Shown piece after piece: positions 51,257 through 60,294 of a stretch of DNA of 64,000 bases. Made by a program: the position numbers and the translations under genes. This DNA is from Arenibaculum pallidiluteum. Lineage in GTDB: Bacteria; Pseudomonadota; Alphaproteobacteria; Azospirillales; Azospirillaceae. The stretch spans positions 124,001 to 188,000 of the forward strand of contig NZ_JAFIQU010000005.1 of NCBI RefSeq assembly GCF_017355985.1, in the 5' to 3' direction. How positions within the stretch are numbered: the first letter of the stretch is position 1; each line of letters opens with the position of its first letter. Below the pieces are notes generated by a model. That model was given only the letters and a program-made list of their open reading frames with translations. It ran no database searches and was not told where the DNA came from.

Positions 51257-52600
51257 TCAGGCGGCGGACAGATACGGCTCGGCCCGCTTCATCAGCTCCG
51301 GCTCGTAGAGCTGCTCCAGCGGGATCACCAGGTGGAATGCGGCAATGAGCCTCCGATGAACCTCGGCGTCCTTCACCGCGAGCCGGCGGATCGCCAGGTT
51401 CATCTGCATGCCCTTCTCGAGGTCGGGCGGACGCACGCCTGTGGTCTGCTCGTAGGCGAAGTCCGCCCCGGTCCCCATGGCCCATGCCGCGCTGATCTTC
51501 GGCTCGGCACGGTGGAAGAAGGTCTCGGCCAGCCCGGACAGGGAATCGGTCGTGCCGACGCGTCCAGCAAGGATCTGGTTCAGGATAAGCGCCTCCTGGG
51601 CGGCGACCGTCATGCCCTGCCCATAGACGGGATTGAAGCGGCAGATCGCGTCCCCGATGGGCAGCAGGCCGCGCGGGAACCGCTCCAGCCGCTCGTAGTG
51701 CCGCCGGATGCTCTCGGGGAAGCCGAAGCGGAGGATGCGCTCCGGATGCCTGGCATGGCGAATGATGTCGTAGAGGCTGTGCGTGCGCAGGCTTCGCGCC
51801 GCTGCCAGCATCTCGTCCCAGTCGCGCGGCGCGTCCTTGCTGTGGATTTTCGCGATCAGCGTCATCCAGCGGTCGTTGTCGATCCGGAACACCATGCCGG
51901 TCGTGGACTCCGCCGGAGCTTCCGGAAGCGTCACGACGGCCTTCCAGTTGGTGACCCCGGGGGGCAGTTCGAAGATCGCGGAGGCGTAGCTGATATCGAC
52001 GCCGATCGTGGTCTCGTCGGGTGTCGCGAAGCCGGCGGCCTGGAGGAAGGGCTTGGTCAGGCTGTTCAGCCCTGCTGCGTCGATCACCAGGTCGGCCCAG
52101 AGGATCTGCTGCTCGCCGTTGGGTCGTTCGTAGCGCACGCCGGTGGCCGCGCCTTCGAGCGAGGGGTTGATCTCGACCACCGAGCAGCGGTCGCGGATCT
52201 CCACGTTCTGCAGTGCCAGCACGCGGTTCCGCAACGTGAACTCCAGGAGCGGCCGTGTCATACCGAATACATGCAGACCAGGAAGGTCGCGCCTGGGCAG
52301 CGGATCGACCTGCGGGAACTCGACGCTCAAGTCGCTCATTTCGATCTGCGTGGAGCCCGCGCACAGCAGGTCGTTGTCGAAGCCGGGGAACAGGTCGCAG
52401 AGGGCCTGCATTCCGCCGGCAAGGACCACGTGGAGCTGGGTCGACTGCGGCGCGCCGCGGCGGGGAATCGGCTGGATCGGAAGCTCGTCCCGTTCGAGCA
52501 CGAGCACGGTGTCGAAATAAGGAGCGACCGCGCCTGCCGAAGCCAGGCCGCCGATGCCGGCTCCGATGATGATGGCGCGCTTACCCAGGATCGTCGGCAT
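51257..52600 (-). CDS. FAD-dependent monooxygenase/oxidoreductase
   Basis: A 447-residue flavoprotein with the N-terminal FAD motif GAGIGGLASAG (13-23), and the PHBH-type GDAICRFNPVYGQGMTVAAQEA motif near residue 300. It belongs to the aromatic-hydroxylase/geranylgeranyl-reductase-like superfamily. The start MPTILGKRAIII (52600) is taken since GGGAGC precedes it; an earlier in-frame ATG at 52627 exists. It opens an operon with the ferredoxin and reductase, which is unusual for a flavoprotein monooxygenase that normally takes electrons straight from NAD(P)H. Substrate unknown. Confidence 0.85.
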   Translation of the reverse strand: MPTILGKRAIIIGAGIGGLASAGAVAPYFDTVLVLERDELPIQPIPRRGAPQSTQLHVVLAGGMQALCDLFPGFDNDLLCAGSTQIEMSDLSVEFPQVDPLPRRDLPGLHVFGMTRPLLEFTLRNRVLALQNVEIRDRCSVVEINPSLEGAATGVRYERPNGEQQILWADLVIDAAGLNSLTKPFLQAAGFATPDETTIGVDISYASAIFELPPGVTNWKAVVTLPEAPAESTTGMVFRIDNDRWMTLIAKIHSKDAPRDWDEMLAAARSLRTHSLYDIIRHARHPERILRFGFPESIRRHYERLERFPRGLLPIGDAICRFNPVYGQGMTVAAQEALILNQILAGRVGTTDSLSGLAETFFHRAEPKISAAWAMGTGADFAYEQTTGVRPPDLEKGMQMNLAIRRLAVKDAEVHRRLIAAFHLVIPLEQLYEPELMKRAEPYLSAA

Positions 52601-52731
52601 CGCTGAAGCTCCCTGCTGGTGCTGCATGCGCCCCGCCGGGAGGCTGGCGCAGCTGCCGCGGCCGGACGGGCCGCGGCATCCTTCAGCCCGCGATGTTTGT
52701 GCGGCGGCGTTGCACGAATATTGCAGCCGCT

Positions 52732-52748
52732 CTGAAATAGTGTTTCAG
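52732..52748. promoter_or_regulatory. Inverted repeat in the monooxygenase/ubiT intergenic region
   Basis: CTGAAA-TAGTG-TTTCAG is a perfect 6-5-6 inverted repeat about 130 bp upstream of the monooxygenase start and 116 bp upstream of ubiT. It may be an operator for either divergent operon. Confidence 0.4.
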
Positions 52749-52788
52749 GCGTAATCGCGACGCCGTGGCACGGGAATCGCGTAAAATT

Positions 52789-52802
52789 TTGCGCTGGGAC
52801 AA
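52789..52802 (+). promoter_or_regulatory. Candidate FNR/Anr-type site upstream of ubiT
   Basis: TTGCGCTGGGACAA has the TTG-N8-CAA spacing of FNR/Anr/FixK boxes (TTGAT-N4-ATCAA) with mismatches in the inner bases. It is 62 bp upstream of ubiT. FNR-type control of ubiTUV is known in other proteobacteria; the site itself is only a partial match. Confidence 0.3.
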
Positions 52803-52864
52803 ATACGGGCGGGACGTGGCGGGCTAGGGGAGGGGCACCGGACGCTGCCGACGAGCCAAGCCGC

Positions 52865-53530
52865 ATGACCTACGATGCCGCCCGCCCAACGCCGCTGTCC
52901 TGGACCCTGCTGGCAGGGCCGGGCCTCCTCGCCGTGCCCCGGCTTGTGGCGCAGCCGGCCCTGGATGCGGCGATGAGCGCGATGCGCCGACGCCATCCCG
53001 AGGTCTTCGAGCGGCTTGCCGTTCTCGACGAGGCGGAGTTCCTGGTGGACCCTGTCGACCTGCCGGTGCATTTCCGGCTGCGGCCCGCGGGCCGCGCCCC
53101 ACGGCTCTCCATCGGTCGTGGCGAGCCGGCGGGCGGCTGCGCCGCGGCCCTCCGTGCGCCGCTGTCCACGCTCCTGCGGCTGCTCGAGGGCCGGATCGAC
53201 GGTGATGCGGCCTTCTTCGGCCGCGACCTCCTGGTCGAGGGCGACATGGCCGCGGTGCTGATCCTGCGCAACGCGCTGGACAGCGGCGAGGTGCGGCTGC
53301 TCTCCGACCTGCTTGCCGCCCTGGGGCCACTGGCCGGCCCGGCCCGGGCGCTCGGGCGCCGGATCGCGCCGGTGGCCGGAATCGCCGAGCGTGCGCTGGC
53401 GGCGCTGCAGGCCGCCGTCCTGCAGCCCCACGCCGAGCGTCTGCTCTCGCTCGACGACCGGGTCGAGGCGCTGCGCGACCTGGCCTCCCGCGGCCGCGGC
53501 CGCCATGGTTCCGAAAGGACCGCCGGATGA
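52865..53530 (+). CDS. ubiT: O2-independent ubiquinone biosynthesis accessory factor UbiT
   Basis: A 221-residue SCP2/sterol-carrier-domain protein (PVHFRLRPAGRAPRLSIGRG, LLRLLEGRIDGDAAFFGRDLLVEGDM). In proteobacteria UbiT binds ubiquinone precursors and helps the U32 proteins UbiU and UbiV hydroxylate the ring without O2. Its stop overlaps the ubiU start by 4 bp (ATGA), confirming the gene order ubiT-ubiU-ubiV. Confidence 0.92.
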   Translation: MTYDAARPTPLSWTLLAGPGLLAVPRLVAQPALDAAMSAMRRRHPEVFERLAVLDEAEFLVDPVDLPVHFRLRPAGRAPRLSIGRGEPAGGCAAALRAPLSTLLRLLEGRIDGDAAFFGRDLLVEGDMAAVLILRNALDSGEVRLLSDLLAALGPLAGPARALGRRIAPVAGIAERALAALQAAVLQPHAERLLSLDDRVEALRDLASRGRGRHGSERTAG

Positions 53531-54540
53531 GCGTGCCGCTGAACATGTCGCCGAATACGCCGCTGGCCCTGATCTGTCCGGCGGGGACGCCGGCCGCCCT
53601 CGATGCCGCGCTGGACGCCGGAGCCGACGCGGTCTACTGCGGCTTCCGGGACGAGACCAACGCCCGCAACTTTCCCGGTCTGAACTTCTCGCGGCCCGAG
53701 ATGAAGGCCGCTGCGTGCAGGGCCCACGGTGCGAGACGCGAGCTCTACGTCGCCATCAACACCTTCCCGCCCGCGGGCGCCATGGGGCCCTGGATCCGCG
53801 CGCTGGACGACGCGATGGAAGCCGGCGCCGATGCCATGATCCTCGCCGATGCGGGCTTGCTGGCCCTGGCGGCACGGCGCCATCCCGGCCGCCGGCTGCA
53901 CCTGTCCGTCCAGGCGGCCGCGTCCACCCCCGAAGCGATCCGGTTCTACCACGAGTCGTTCGGGGTCCGCCGCGTGGTCCTGCCGCGGGTCCTGACCCTC
54001 GCCGAGATCGCCGCGCTGAACCGCGAAGTGCCGGTTGAGACGGAGGTCTTCGCCTTCGGCGGCATGTGCGTCATGGCGGAGGGGCGTTGCCAGCTTTCCT
54101 CCTACGTGACGGGCCAGTCTCCCAACACCCATGGCGTCTGCTCGCCCGCCGAGCACGTCCGGTACGAGCAGCGTGGCGCGGCGCTGGTCTCCCGGGTCGG
54201 CGGCATCACCGTGGACAGCTTCGCCGTCGGCGAGCCGGCCGGATACCCGACCCTCTGCAAGGGCCGGTTCCGGGCCAATGGCCGCCTGTCGCACTTGTTC
54301 GAGGATCCCGTGTCGCTGAACGTCGCCGACCGCATTCCGGAGCTGATGGCGGCCGGGGTCACGGCCCTGAAGATCGAAGGGCGACAGCGCGGCAAGGCTT
54401 ACGTGTCGCGCGTGGTCGCCGAGTTCCGGCGCGCAGTGGACGCCGCCGCGGCGGGGCTGCCCTCCATCGCCGCAGGGCTCGCCGACCAGACCGAGGGTCG
54501 CCGTTCGACGTCGGGTGCCTACGAACGGCGTTGGCGCTAG
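53527..54540 (+). CDS. ubiU: Ubiquinone hydroxylation protein UbiU (U32 family)
   Basis: A 337-residue U32 protein. The four cluster cysteines are present in the expected order and spacing: GGMCVMAEGRC, THGVC and PTLCKGR, which bind a [4Fe-4S] cluster. With UbiV it hydroxylates the ubiquinone ring using prephenate under anaerobic conditions. It is translationally coupled to ubiT and followed by ubiV 10 bp later. Confidence 0.94.
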   Translation: MSVPLNMSPNTPLALICPAGTPAALDAALDAGADAVYCGFRDETNARNFPGLNFSRPEMKAAACRAHGARRELYVAINTFPPAGAMGPWIRALDDAMEAGADAMILADAGLLALAARRHPGRRLHLSVQAAASTPEAIRFYHESFGVRRVVLPRVLTLAEIAALNREVPVETEVFAFGGMCVMAEGRCQLSSYVTGQSPNTHGVCSPAEHVRYEQRGAALVSRVGGITVDSFAVGEPAGYPTLCKGRFRANGRLSHLFEDPVSLNVADRIPELMAAGVTALKIEGRQRGKAYVSRVVAEFRRAVDAAAAGLPSIAAGLADQTEGRRSTSGAYERRWR

Positions 54541-54550
54541 GGAGGCGATC

Positions 54551-55480
54551 ATGACCGGCATCCCCGCCCGCCTGACCCTCGGGCCCGTCCTGTTCAACTG
54601 GCCGGCCGCGCGCCTTGCCGATTTCTACCGCCGCATCACCGACGAGGCGCCGGTGGACACCGTCGTCCTGGGCGAGGTCGTCTGCGCAAAGCGCCCGCCA
54701 GCGGTCGAGGTGCTGGCCGAATCCGTGGACCGGCTGCGGCGCGCGGGCAAGGAGGTCCTGCTCGCGACCCTGGCGCTGGTCATGCAGCCGCGCGAGCGGC
54801 AGGCCGTGCGGGACCTCGCCGTGCAGGACGACGCGCCGGTGGAGGCCAACGACGCGACTGCCCTGGCCCTGCTGCGCGGGCGCCCGCACGCCGTCGGGCC
54901 CTATGTCCAGGTCTACAACGAGGAGACGCTGGCCCTTTTCGCCTCCCATGGCGCGACCCGGCTGTGCCTGGGGCCGGACCTTCCGGTCGAGGCCGTCGTG
55001 GCGCTTGCGGCCAGGGCTGCCGAGCTTCCCGGATTCTCGCTGGAGGTGCTCGCCTTCGGGAGGCTGCCGCTGGCGATCTCGGCGCGCTGCTATCACGCGC
55101 GGGCGCACGGACTTCAGAAGGACGGATGCCAGTTCGTCTGCGGCCGGGATCCCGACGGGCTCGAGGTGGAAACGCTGGACGACGCGCCGTTCCTGGCCGT
55201 GAACGGCGTGCAGGTGCTGAGCGGAAGCTACGGCTGCCTCCTTCCGGACCTCCAACTCCTGCAGGCGGCCGGGATCACCGGTTTCCGGCTCTCGCCGCAG
55301 GCCGTGGACATGGTCGCCGTGGCCGACATCCACCGCTCCGTGCTGGACGGCGAACTGGCGGCGGCCGAGGGGCAGGTCCGGCTCGCCGCGCTGATGCCCG
55401 AGGCGCGGTTCGCCAACGGCTTCCTGCATGCCCGCGCCGGTCTGGACTGGCTGGCGGCCCGCCGGACGGGACCGGAGTAG
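54551..55480 (+). CDS. ubiV: Ubiquinone hydroxylation protein UbiV (U32 family)
   Basis: A 309-residue U32 protein and partner of UbiU. Four cluster cysteines are visible: one in GEVVCAKRPP and three in SARCYHARAHGLQKDGCQFVC. The UbiU-UbiV pair carries out O2-independent ring hydroxylation, implying that the host respires anaerobically (for example denitrification) or under microaerobic conditions. GGGAGGCG precedes the ATG at 54551. Confidence 0.94.
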   Translation: MTGIPARLTLGPVLFNWPAARLADFYRRITDEAPVDTVVLGEVVCAKRPPAVEVLAESVDRLRRAGKEVLLATLALVMQPRERQAVRDLAVQDDAPVEANDATALALLRGRPHAVGPYVQVYNEETLALFASHGATRLCLGPDLPVEAVVALAARAAELPGFSLEVLAFGRLPLAISARCYHARAHGLQKDGCQFVCGRDPDGLEVETLDDAPFLAVNGVQVLSGSYGCLLPDLQLLQAAGITGFRLSPQAVDMVAVADIHRSVLDGELAAAEGQVRLAALMPEARFANGFLHARAGLDWLAARRTGPE

Positions 55481-55493
55481 GGACGGGGGTGCC

Positions 55494-57563
55494 TCAGCCG
55501 CCGGGCACTAGCGTGCCGAGTCGCAGGAGGGTCCGGTCCAGGTGGCCGAGCGCATGGACGATGCGGCACAGCCGGCGCCGCTGGTCTTGCGGCAGCTCGG
55601 CCCTTGCGATCGCCGATTCGGCGCGATCGGTCAGACTTTGCGCCGACCGCAGGGCCGGCGCACGCCGCTCGGCAAGGGCGGTGCAGAGCTCGTCGAGGCT
55701 GGCGCAGACGCGGGTGCCGGCGGCCCCGATCGGCGCCATCACCGGCTCGGCCGGGGGTGGGCCCGGGATGTTGCAGGCGAGAACCAGCTCGCGGGCCCAA
55801 TGGCCGCAGGCGGACATGACCTCGATCGCCCGTGCGACGCGGCCCGGTGGCAGCAGGAACGGGCGGCGGATCGCCGGCTGTGCCGAGGTCCGCAGGTCCT
55901 GAAGGCTGCGGTCGAGCGCGCGGGCCGCATCGACGGTGTCGCGCCGCCCGGCGTCGCCGCGGAGCCGCGCGATGCTCGCCGCGACCAGGCGGTTCAGCGC
56001 GCCCAGGAGCGTCCGGCCCGAGCTGCGCAGCAGATCCCGCATCCGTGTCGGGAAGAGCAGGAGCCCCACGCCGCCGCCCGCAAGCGCCCCCACCGCGGTT
56101 TCGTCGAGCCGGATCACAAGCGCGGCCGGCGTGAACATGCCGAGCACCCCGTAGAGCAGGGCGATCATCACGGTGATCCAGAACACCATGATCCCGTGGG
56201 ACAGCTGGAAGAAGTAGAAGCCCAGGAACAGGCTGCCCAGGGCAAGGATCAGCTCCAGGACGGGATGTCCCGCCGCCAGGATCGCGGCGGCCAGACCGGC
56301 GCCCACGCCGGCCAGCGTCCCCGCCACACGCTGGACGCCCTTCTCGAGGATATCGCCGCGCGAGCGGGTCCCAGCGAAGACCACGAAGGTCGTGAGGACG
56401 GCCCATTCCCAGCGATCCCCGGACACGAGAAGTCCCCCCGCCATCGCCAGCGCGCAGGCCACCGTGACCTGGATGGCCTGGCGCGTCGTCTCCAGTAGGC
56501 CGGCGCCCGCCGCGGCCGGCGGGGCCGGGCCCTTGTCCGGCGGGGTGGCAGGCCGCTCCGGCGTCGCGCCGAGGTTCCCGTCGGCGAAGCTGGCGACCGT
56601 GCCGAGCGCCGCCGCCATCTCGTCCAGAGCAAGGGCGAGCCGCGTCCCGGCCGAAGGCGCGTCGGCGGGCGGCCGGCTTCCGGCGGCTGCTGCGGCCAAT
56701 ATCCTGAGCCGCTTGACCAGTTTCTGCCGCACGGCGGGGGCCGGCGCGATCGAGGGCGCCGAGGCGGCCACGCGTTCGGCGGCAAGCTCTGCGGATAGCA
56801 GCGCCCAGCGCAGCGTGTCGGCGCGCTGCTCCTGGTCTCCGGCCCGGTCGTGCAGCGCACCGATATGGCCTTCGGCCATCAGCATCGCCTCGTTCAGGGC
56901 GGCCACGTGGTGGCGCAGCCGGCGGCGCCGGCGCTCCGTCCATTCCCCCGTCGTGACGGCCTCGGCGGCGGCATCGAGGATGGCGGCGATCCGGTACCCG
57001 ATGGCACGCAGCACGCGCCGGAGCATCACCTTCGGGCGGTCGGGCATGATGACGAAGCGCAGCAGCATGGCGTTGCCAACGCCCACGGATATCCCGAGCG
57101 CTAGAAACGGCCAGTCGCCCGCAGCCGGCTGCAGGAAGTTGCCGAGGAAATGCGCATTGAACGAGACCGTGCCGACCGCAGCCCAGCGCAGCCCATAGCG
57201 CCGCACGTAGGTCGCAGCGAACACGACGCCCAGGAAGGCCGCGCGCGCGACCGGCGGCCATGGAGAGAGCACTGCCGCGAGTGTCACCGAGGCGAGGGCC
57301 AGGGGCACCATCAGCAGCATCGTCGTGCGCTGCTGCGCAGGCAACGGGTCCCGCACGGCGACCGCCGACAGGAAGCTCAGCACGAAGGCCAGGGCCAGCG
57401 CCGCGGTCGGCAGGGCGATCACCCCGCGCAAGGGCAGCAGCATCCCGAGGCTCAGGATTACGGCGAGGACGACTCGCGCCGCGAAGCGCAGCCGCACGAG
57501 CCCCGGGTCCGACGCGGCAAACCGGTTCCAGGCCTGGAGCAGCGTGTCACGGAAGAGGTCCAT
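55494..57563 (-). CDS. FUSC-family inner-membrane protein (aromatic acid efflux-type)
   Basis: A 689-residue protein with two hydrophobic domains (about residues 20-165 and 375-495) separated by a large soluble middle region, the usual FUSC/AaeB-like topology. A G-F-Y-F-F-Q-L-S-H-G-I-M-V-F-W-I-T-V stretch (around 460) is typical of the second membrane half. Possible role: proton-driven export of hydroxylated aromatic acids. MDLFRDTLLQAW at 57563 is chosen, with GAGG just upstream; the frame continues to 57728. It is convergent with ubiV. Confidence 0.85.
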   Translation of the reverse strand: MDLFRDTLLQAWNRFAASDPGLVRLRFAARVVLAVILSLGMLLPLRGVIALPTAALALAFVLSFLSAVAVRDPLPAQQRTTMLLMVPLALASVTLAAVLSPWPPVARAAFLGVVFAATYVRRYGLRWAAVGTVSFNAHFLGNFLQPAAGDWPFLALGISVGVGNAMLLRFVIMPDRPKVMLRRVLRAIGYRIAAILDAAAEAVTTGEWTERRRRRLRHHVAALNEAMLMAEGHIGALHDRAGDQEQRADTLRWALLSAELAAERVAASAPSIAPAPAVRQKLVKRLRILAAAAAGSRPPADAPSAGTRLALALDEMAAALGTVASFADGNLGATPERPATPPDKGPAPPAAAGAGLLETTRQAIQVTVACALAMAGGLLVSGDRWEWAVLTTFVVFAGTRSRGDILEKGVQRVAGTLAGVGAGLAAAILAAGHPVLELILALGSLFLGFYFFQLSHGIMVFWITVMIALLYGVLGMFTPAALVIRLDETAVGALAGGGVGLLLFPTRMRDLLRSSGRTLLGALNRLVAASIARLRGDAGRRDTVDAARALDRSLQDLRTSAQPAIRRPFLLPPGRVARAIEVMSACGHWARELVLACNIPGPPPAEPVMAPIGAAGTRVCASLDELCTALAERRAPALRSAQSLTDRAESAIARAELPQDQRRRLCRIVHALGHLDRTLLRLGTLVPGG

Positions 57564-57708
57564 CGTGCCTCGGGACCGGGCGGGAAAGGCTGCGGGTTGG
57601 TCGGAGAACAGGGACGGGACCGGCGTGTCCCGGCGCATGGAGGTGCGCCGCGGCCGGAACGTCGCCGGAACCGCGCATGCCGGTCGGAAGGCCGGCACGA
57701 GATGCCAC

Positions 57709-57756
57709 TTGCGATTCCTTCGCAACAAAGATAGACGATTTGCGAATGGCTCGCAT
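57709..57756 (+). promoter_or_regulatory. Tandem Fur-like operators upstream of hemP
   Basis: TTGCGATTCCTTCGCAA (57709-57725) is a perfect 6-5-6 palindrome, and TTGCGAATGGCTCGCAT (57740-57756) is the same palindrome with one mismatched end base. Centres are 31 bp apart, about three helical turns, so two dimers could sit on the same face of the DNA. They lie in the gap before hemP and fit alphaproteobacterial iron-responsive (Fur-like) boxes. Confidence 0.7.
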
Positions 57757-57771
57757 TTGCATGGTTGTCCG

Positions 57772-57981
57772 ATGACCGTGACCCAGACCCGACCCGCTCA
57801 ACCCTCCGACGCCGGGCAGACGGTCGCGGGGCAACCCGGGGGGCAGACCACCTCCGGCGCCCCGCGGATCCTGGACAGCCGCGACCTGCTCGCGGGCCGG
57901 AAGGAGATCGTGATCCGCCACGGGACCGAGGATTACCGCCTCCGACTGACAGGACTGAACAAGCTGATCCTGACCAAGTAA
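57772..57981 (+). CDS. hemP: Hemin uptake protein HemP
   Basis: A 69-residue protein whose C-terminal half (RILDSRDLLAGRKEIVIRHG, YRLRLTGLNKLILTK) is the complete HemP domain. The N-terminal 30 residues are a flexible Thr/Gln/Pro-rich extension. HemP activates or is required for heme uptake genes in several proteobacteria. It is directly under the tandem Fur-like sites and leads into the TonB receptor gene. Confidence 0.95.
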   Translation: MTVTQTRPAQPSDAGQTVAGQPGGQTTSGAPRILDSRDLLAGRKEIVIRHGTEDYRLRLTGLNKLILTK

Positions 57982-58075
57982 CCGCTTCCGGCGTACCCGC
58001 CAGCCCGCGACGTGTCCCGTCGCTGCCAGCCAGGTTCGCTTCGGCCGACACCCGAACCGCCTTGGATGGAAATAA

Positions 58076-60265
58076 ATGGACGCTTCGACCCTTCGCCACC
58101 TGCTCCGCGCGACCGTTTCGCTGGCGGCGCTCTCCAGCGGCCAGATCATGATCGCGCCGGCCTCCGCCCAGGAGGCGAATGCGCCGGTCAGGCTGGACCC
58201 GGTGACCATCGTCGCGAACAGGACCCCCCAGAAGCTCTCGGATACGCCGGCCAACGTGACCGTGATCGACGAGACCGAGATCGAGCGGCGGAACCTGGAC
58301 CAGCTCCGCGACGTCACGCGCTATGAGCCCGGCGTGGACGTCGGCAACCAGCCGGGCCGCGCCGGCGCGACGAACTACGTGATCCGTGGCATCGGCGGCA
58401 ACCGCGTCCGCGTCGAGGTGGACGGGACCCGGCTGCCGGACTTCCCCGGCAGCAACCAGGGGGCAGGAACCTACACCCGCGACTTCGTCGACCTGGACAC
58501 GGTCAAGCGGATCGAGATCCTGCGCGGTCCCGCCTCGGCCCTCTACGGGTCGGATGCCATCGGCGGCGTCGTCTCCTATGTGACGAAGGATCCCTCAGAC
58601 TACCTGGCCGAGGTCGGCAAGGACTGGTACGTCGGCGGCAGGCTCGGCTACGACAGTGCCGACCGGAGCTTCAGGGAGACGGCCACCGGTGCCGCCCGCG
58701 CCGGGGGCGTCGAGGCGCTGGCCCAGATCACGCGGCGCGACGGCAAGGCCTTCAAGGCCGAGGACTTCGATCCGAACCCGGTGGATTCCGGGTCCACCAA
58801 CCTGCTGAGCAAGCTCGTGCTCCCGCTGGGCGGCGAAGACCAGCTGCGGCTGACCGGCGAGGCGCTGCGGCGCCGCGTCGACACGGAGCTGCTGAACGAG
58901 CGGTCGGCGACGGTGCTCGACAGCGATGGCCGGGACGAGACCGAACGCTACCGCCTGACGCTGGACGGCACGCACGGCGTCTCGCTCGGCTGGCTGGACC
59001 GCGTGTCCTGGCGGGCGAACTGGACCGAGGTCACGCGCGAGGAAAGGACGGAGCAGAGCCGCCTCTCGGCCGGGAGCCCGCGCCTGCGCTTCAGCGACTT
59101 CGACTTCGAGCAGCAGATCCTCGGCGGTTCAGTCCAGCTGGAAAGCTCGGCCAAGGCCTTCGGTGCGGACCACCGTCTGACCTACGGCGTCGACGTCGAG
59201 CATGCCGATACCACCCGGCCGCGCGACCGGTTCGAGGTGAACCCCGCGACCGGGGCGGTCACGCGCAGCTTCTCGGGCGGGCCGGGCGTGCCCGCCGAGG
59301 TCTTCCCCAACAAGAACTTCCCGGATACCAAGACGCTGCTGGCCGGCGCCTACCTCCAGGACGAGGTGGCCCTGGGCCGGCTGACCGTGACGCCGGCCGT
59401 CCGCATCGACTACTACCGCCTCAATCCGGACCCCGACGCAGCCTTCGCGAACACCAACAACCAGGGCTTCGCGGTGCGCAGGCTGACCGATACGGCGGTC
59501 TCGCCGAAGCTCGGCGTCGCCTACAAGCTGACCGACGCCGTCACGGCCTTCGGCCAGTATGCCCACGGCTTCCGCGCCCCGCCCTACGACGACGCAAATA
59601 TCGGCTTCACCAACGGGCCGCAGCGCTACGAGATCCTGCCGAACTTCAACCTGGAGCCCGAGACCAGCGACGGGGTGGAGCTCGGCCTGCGTGGCGCGTT
59701 CGCCGACGGCAGCTCGGCGCAGGCCAGCATCTTCTACAACCGGTACAGGGACTTCATCGAATCCGTCGTGGTCGGGACCCGTGCCGGCCTCACCCAGTTC
59801 CAGGCGCGCAACCTGGCCCGCGTCACCATTTACGGCGCCGAGGCCAAGGGCGAATGGCGCCTCGCTCCCGAGTGGGGGCTCTTCGGCAGCATCGCCTACG
59901 CCGAGGGCGAGGATGACACGACGGGCGAGCCGCTCGACAGCATCTCGCCGGTCAAGGCCGTGCTCGGCCTGCGCTACGACGCGGCGGCGGGCTGGGGCGG
60001 CGAGCTGATCGGCACGCATGCCTGGAAGAAGGACGAGGTCTCGGACCCGACCTTCTTCGAGGCCCCCTCCTACACGCTGCTGGACGCGGTCGCCTACTGG
60101 AACCTCACCGACTGGGCCACGCTGAACGCCGGCATCTTCAACATCTTCGACGAGCGGTACTTCAACTCGCAGGACGTCATCGGCGTCGCCGCGAACCGCG
60201 CGGATATCGGGCGCTTTGCGCAGCCCGGCCGCACCGTCGCCGTCAGCGCCAGCGTGCGCTGGTGA
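58076..60265 (+). CDS. TonB-dependent heme/hemoglobin receptor
   Basis: A 729-residue outer-membrane receptor of the hemoglobin/transferrin/lactoferrin family (TIGR01785/01786). After a signal peptide (cleavage near ASAQEA), the TonB box-like DPVTIVANR, plug domain (YVIRGIGGNRVRVEVDGTRL) and barrel follow, ending in VSASVRW with a C-terminal aromatic. The FRAP motif (GFRAPPYDD) and the NPNL-like LPNFNLEPE are present, but the His normally lying between them in HemR-like receptors is missing. It imports heme with energy from TonB. It is followed by hmuS. Confidence 0.93.
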   Translation: MDASTLRHLLRATVSLAALSSGQIMIAPASAQEANAPVRLDPVTIVANRTPQKLSDTPANVTVIDETEIERRNLDQLRDVTRYEPGVDVGNQPGRAGATNYVIRGIGGNRVRVEVDGTRLPDFPGSNQGAGTYTRDFVDLDTVKRIEILRGPASALYGSDAIGGVVSYVTKDPSDYLAEVGKDWYVGGRLGYDSADRSFRETATGAARAGGVEALAQITRRDGKAFKAEDFDPNPVDSGSTNLLSKLVLPLGGEDQLRLTGEALRRRVDTELLNERSATVLDSDGRDETERYRLTLDGTHGVSLGWLDRVSWRANWTEVTREERTEQSRLSAGSPRLRFSDFDFEQQILGGSVQLESSAKAFGADHRLTYGVDVEHADTTRPRDRFEVNPATGAVTRSFSGGPGVPAEVFPNKNFPDTKTLLAGAYLQDEVALGRLTVTPAVRIDYYRLNPDPDAAFANTNNQGFAVRRLTDTAVSPKLGVAYKLTDAVTAFGQYAHGFRAPPYDDANIGFTNGPQRYEILPNFNLEPETSDGVELGLRGAFADGSSAQASIFYNRYRDFIESVVVGTRAGLTQFQARNLARVTIYGAEAKGEWRLAPEWGLFGSIAYAEGEDDTTGEPLDSISPVKAVLGLRYDAAAGWGGELIGTHAWKKDEVSDPTFFEAPSYTLLDAVAYWNLTDWATLNAGIFNIFDERYFNSQDVIGVAANRADIGRFAQPGRTVAVSASVRW

Positions 60266-60294
60266 TCCCCAACCAGGAGGCCGGAGCAGCCATT

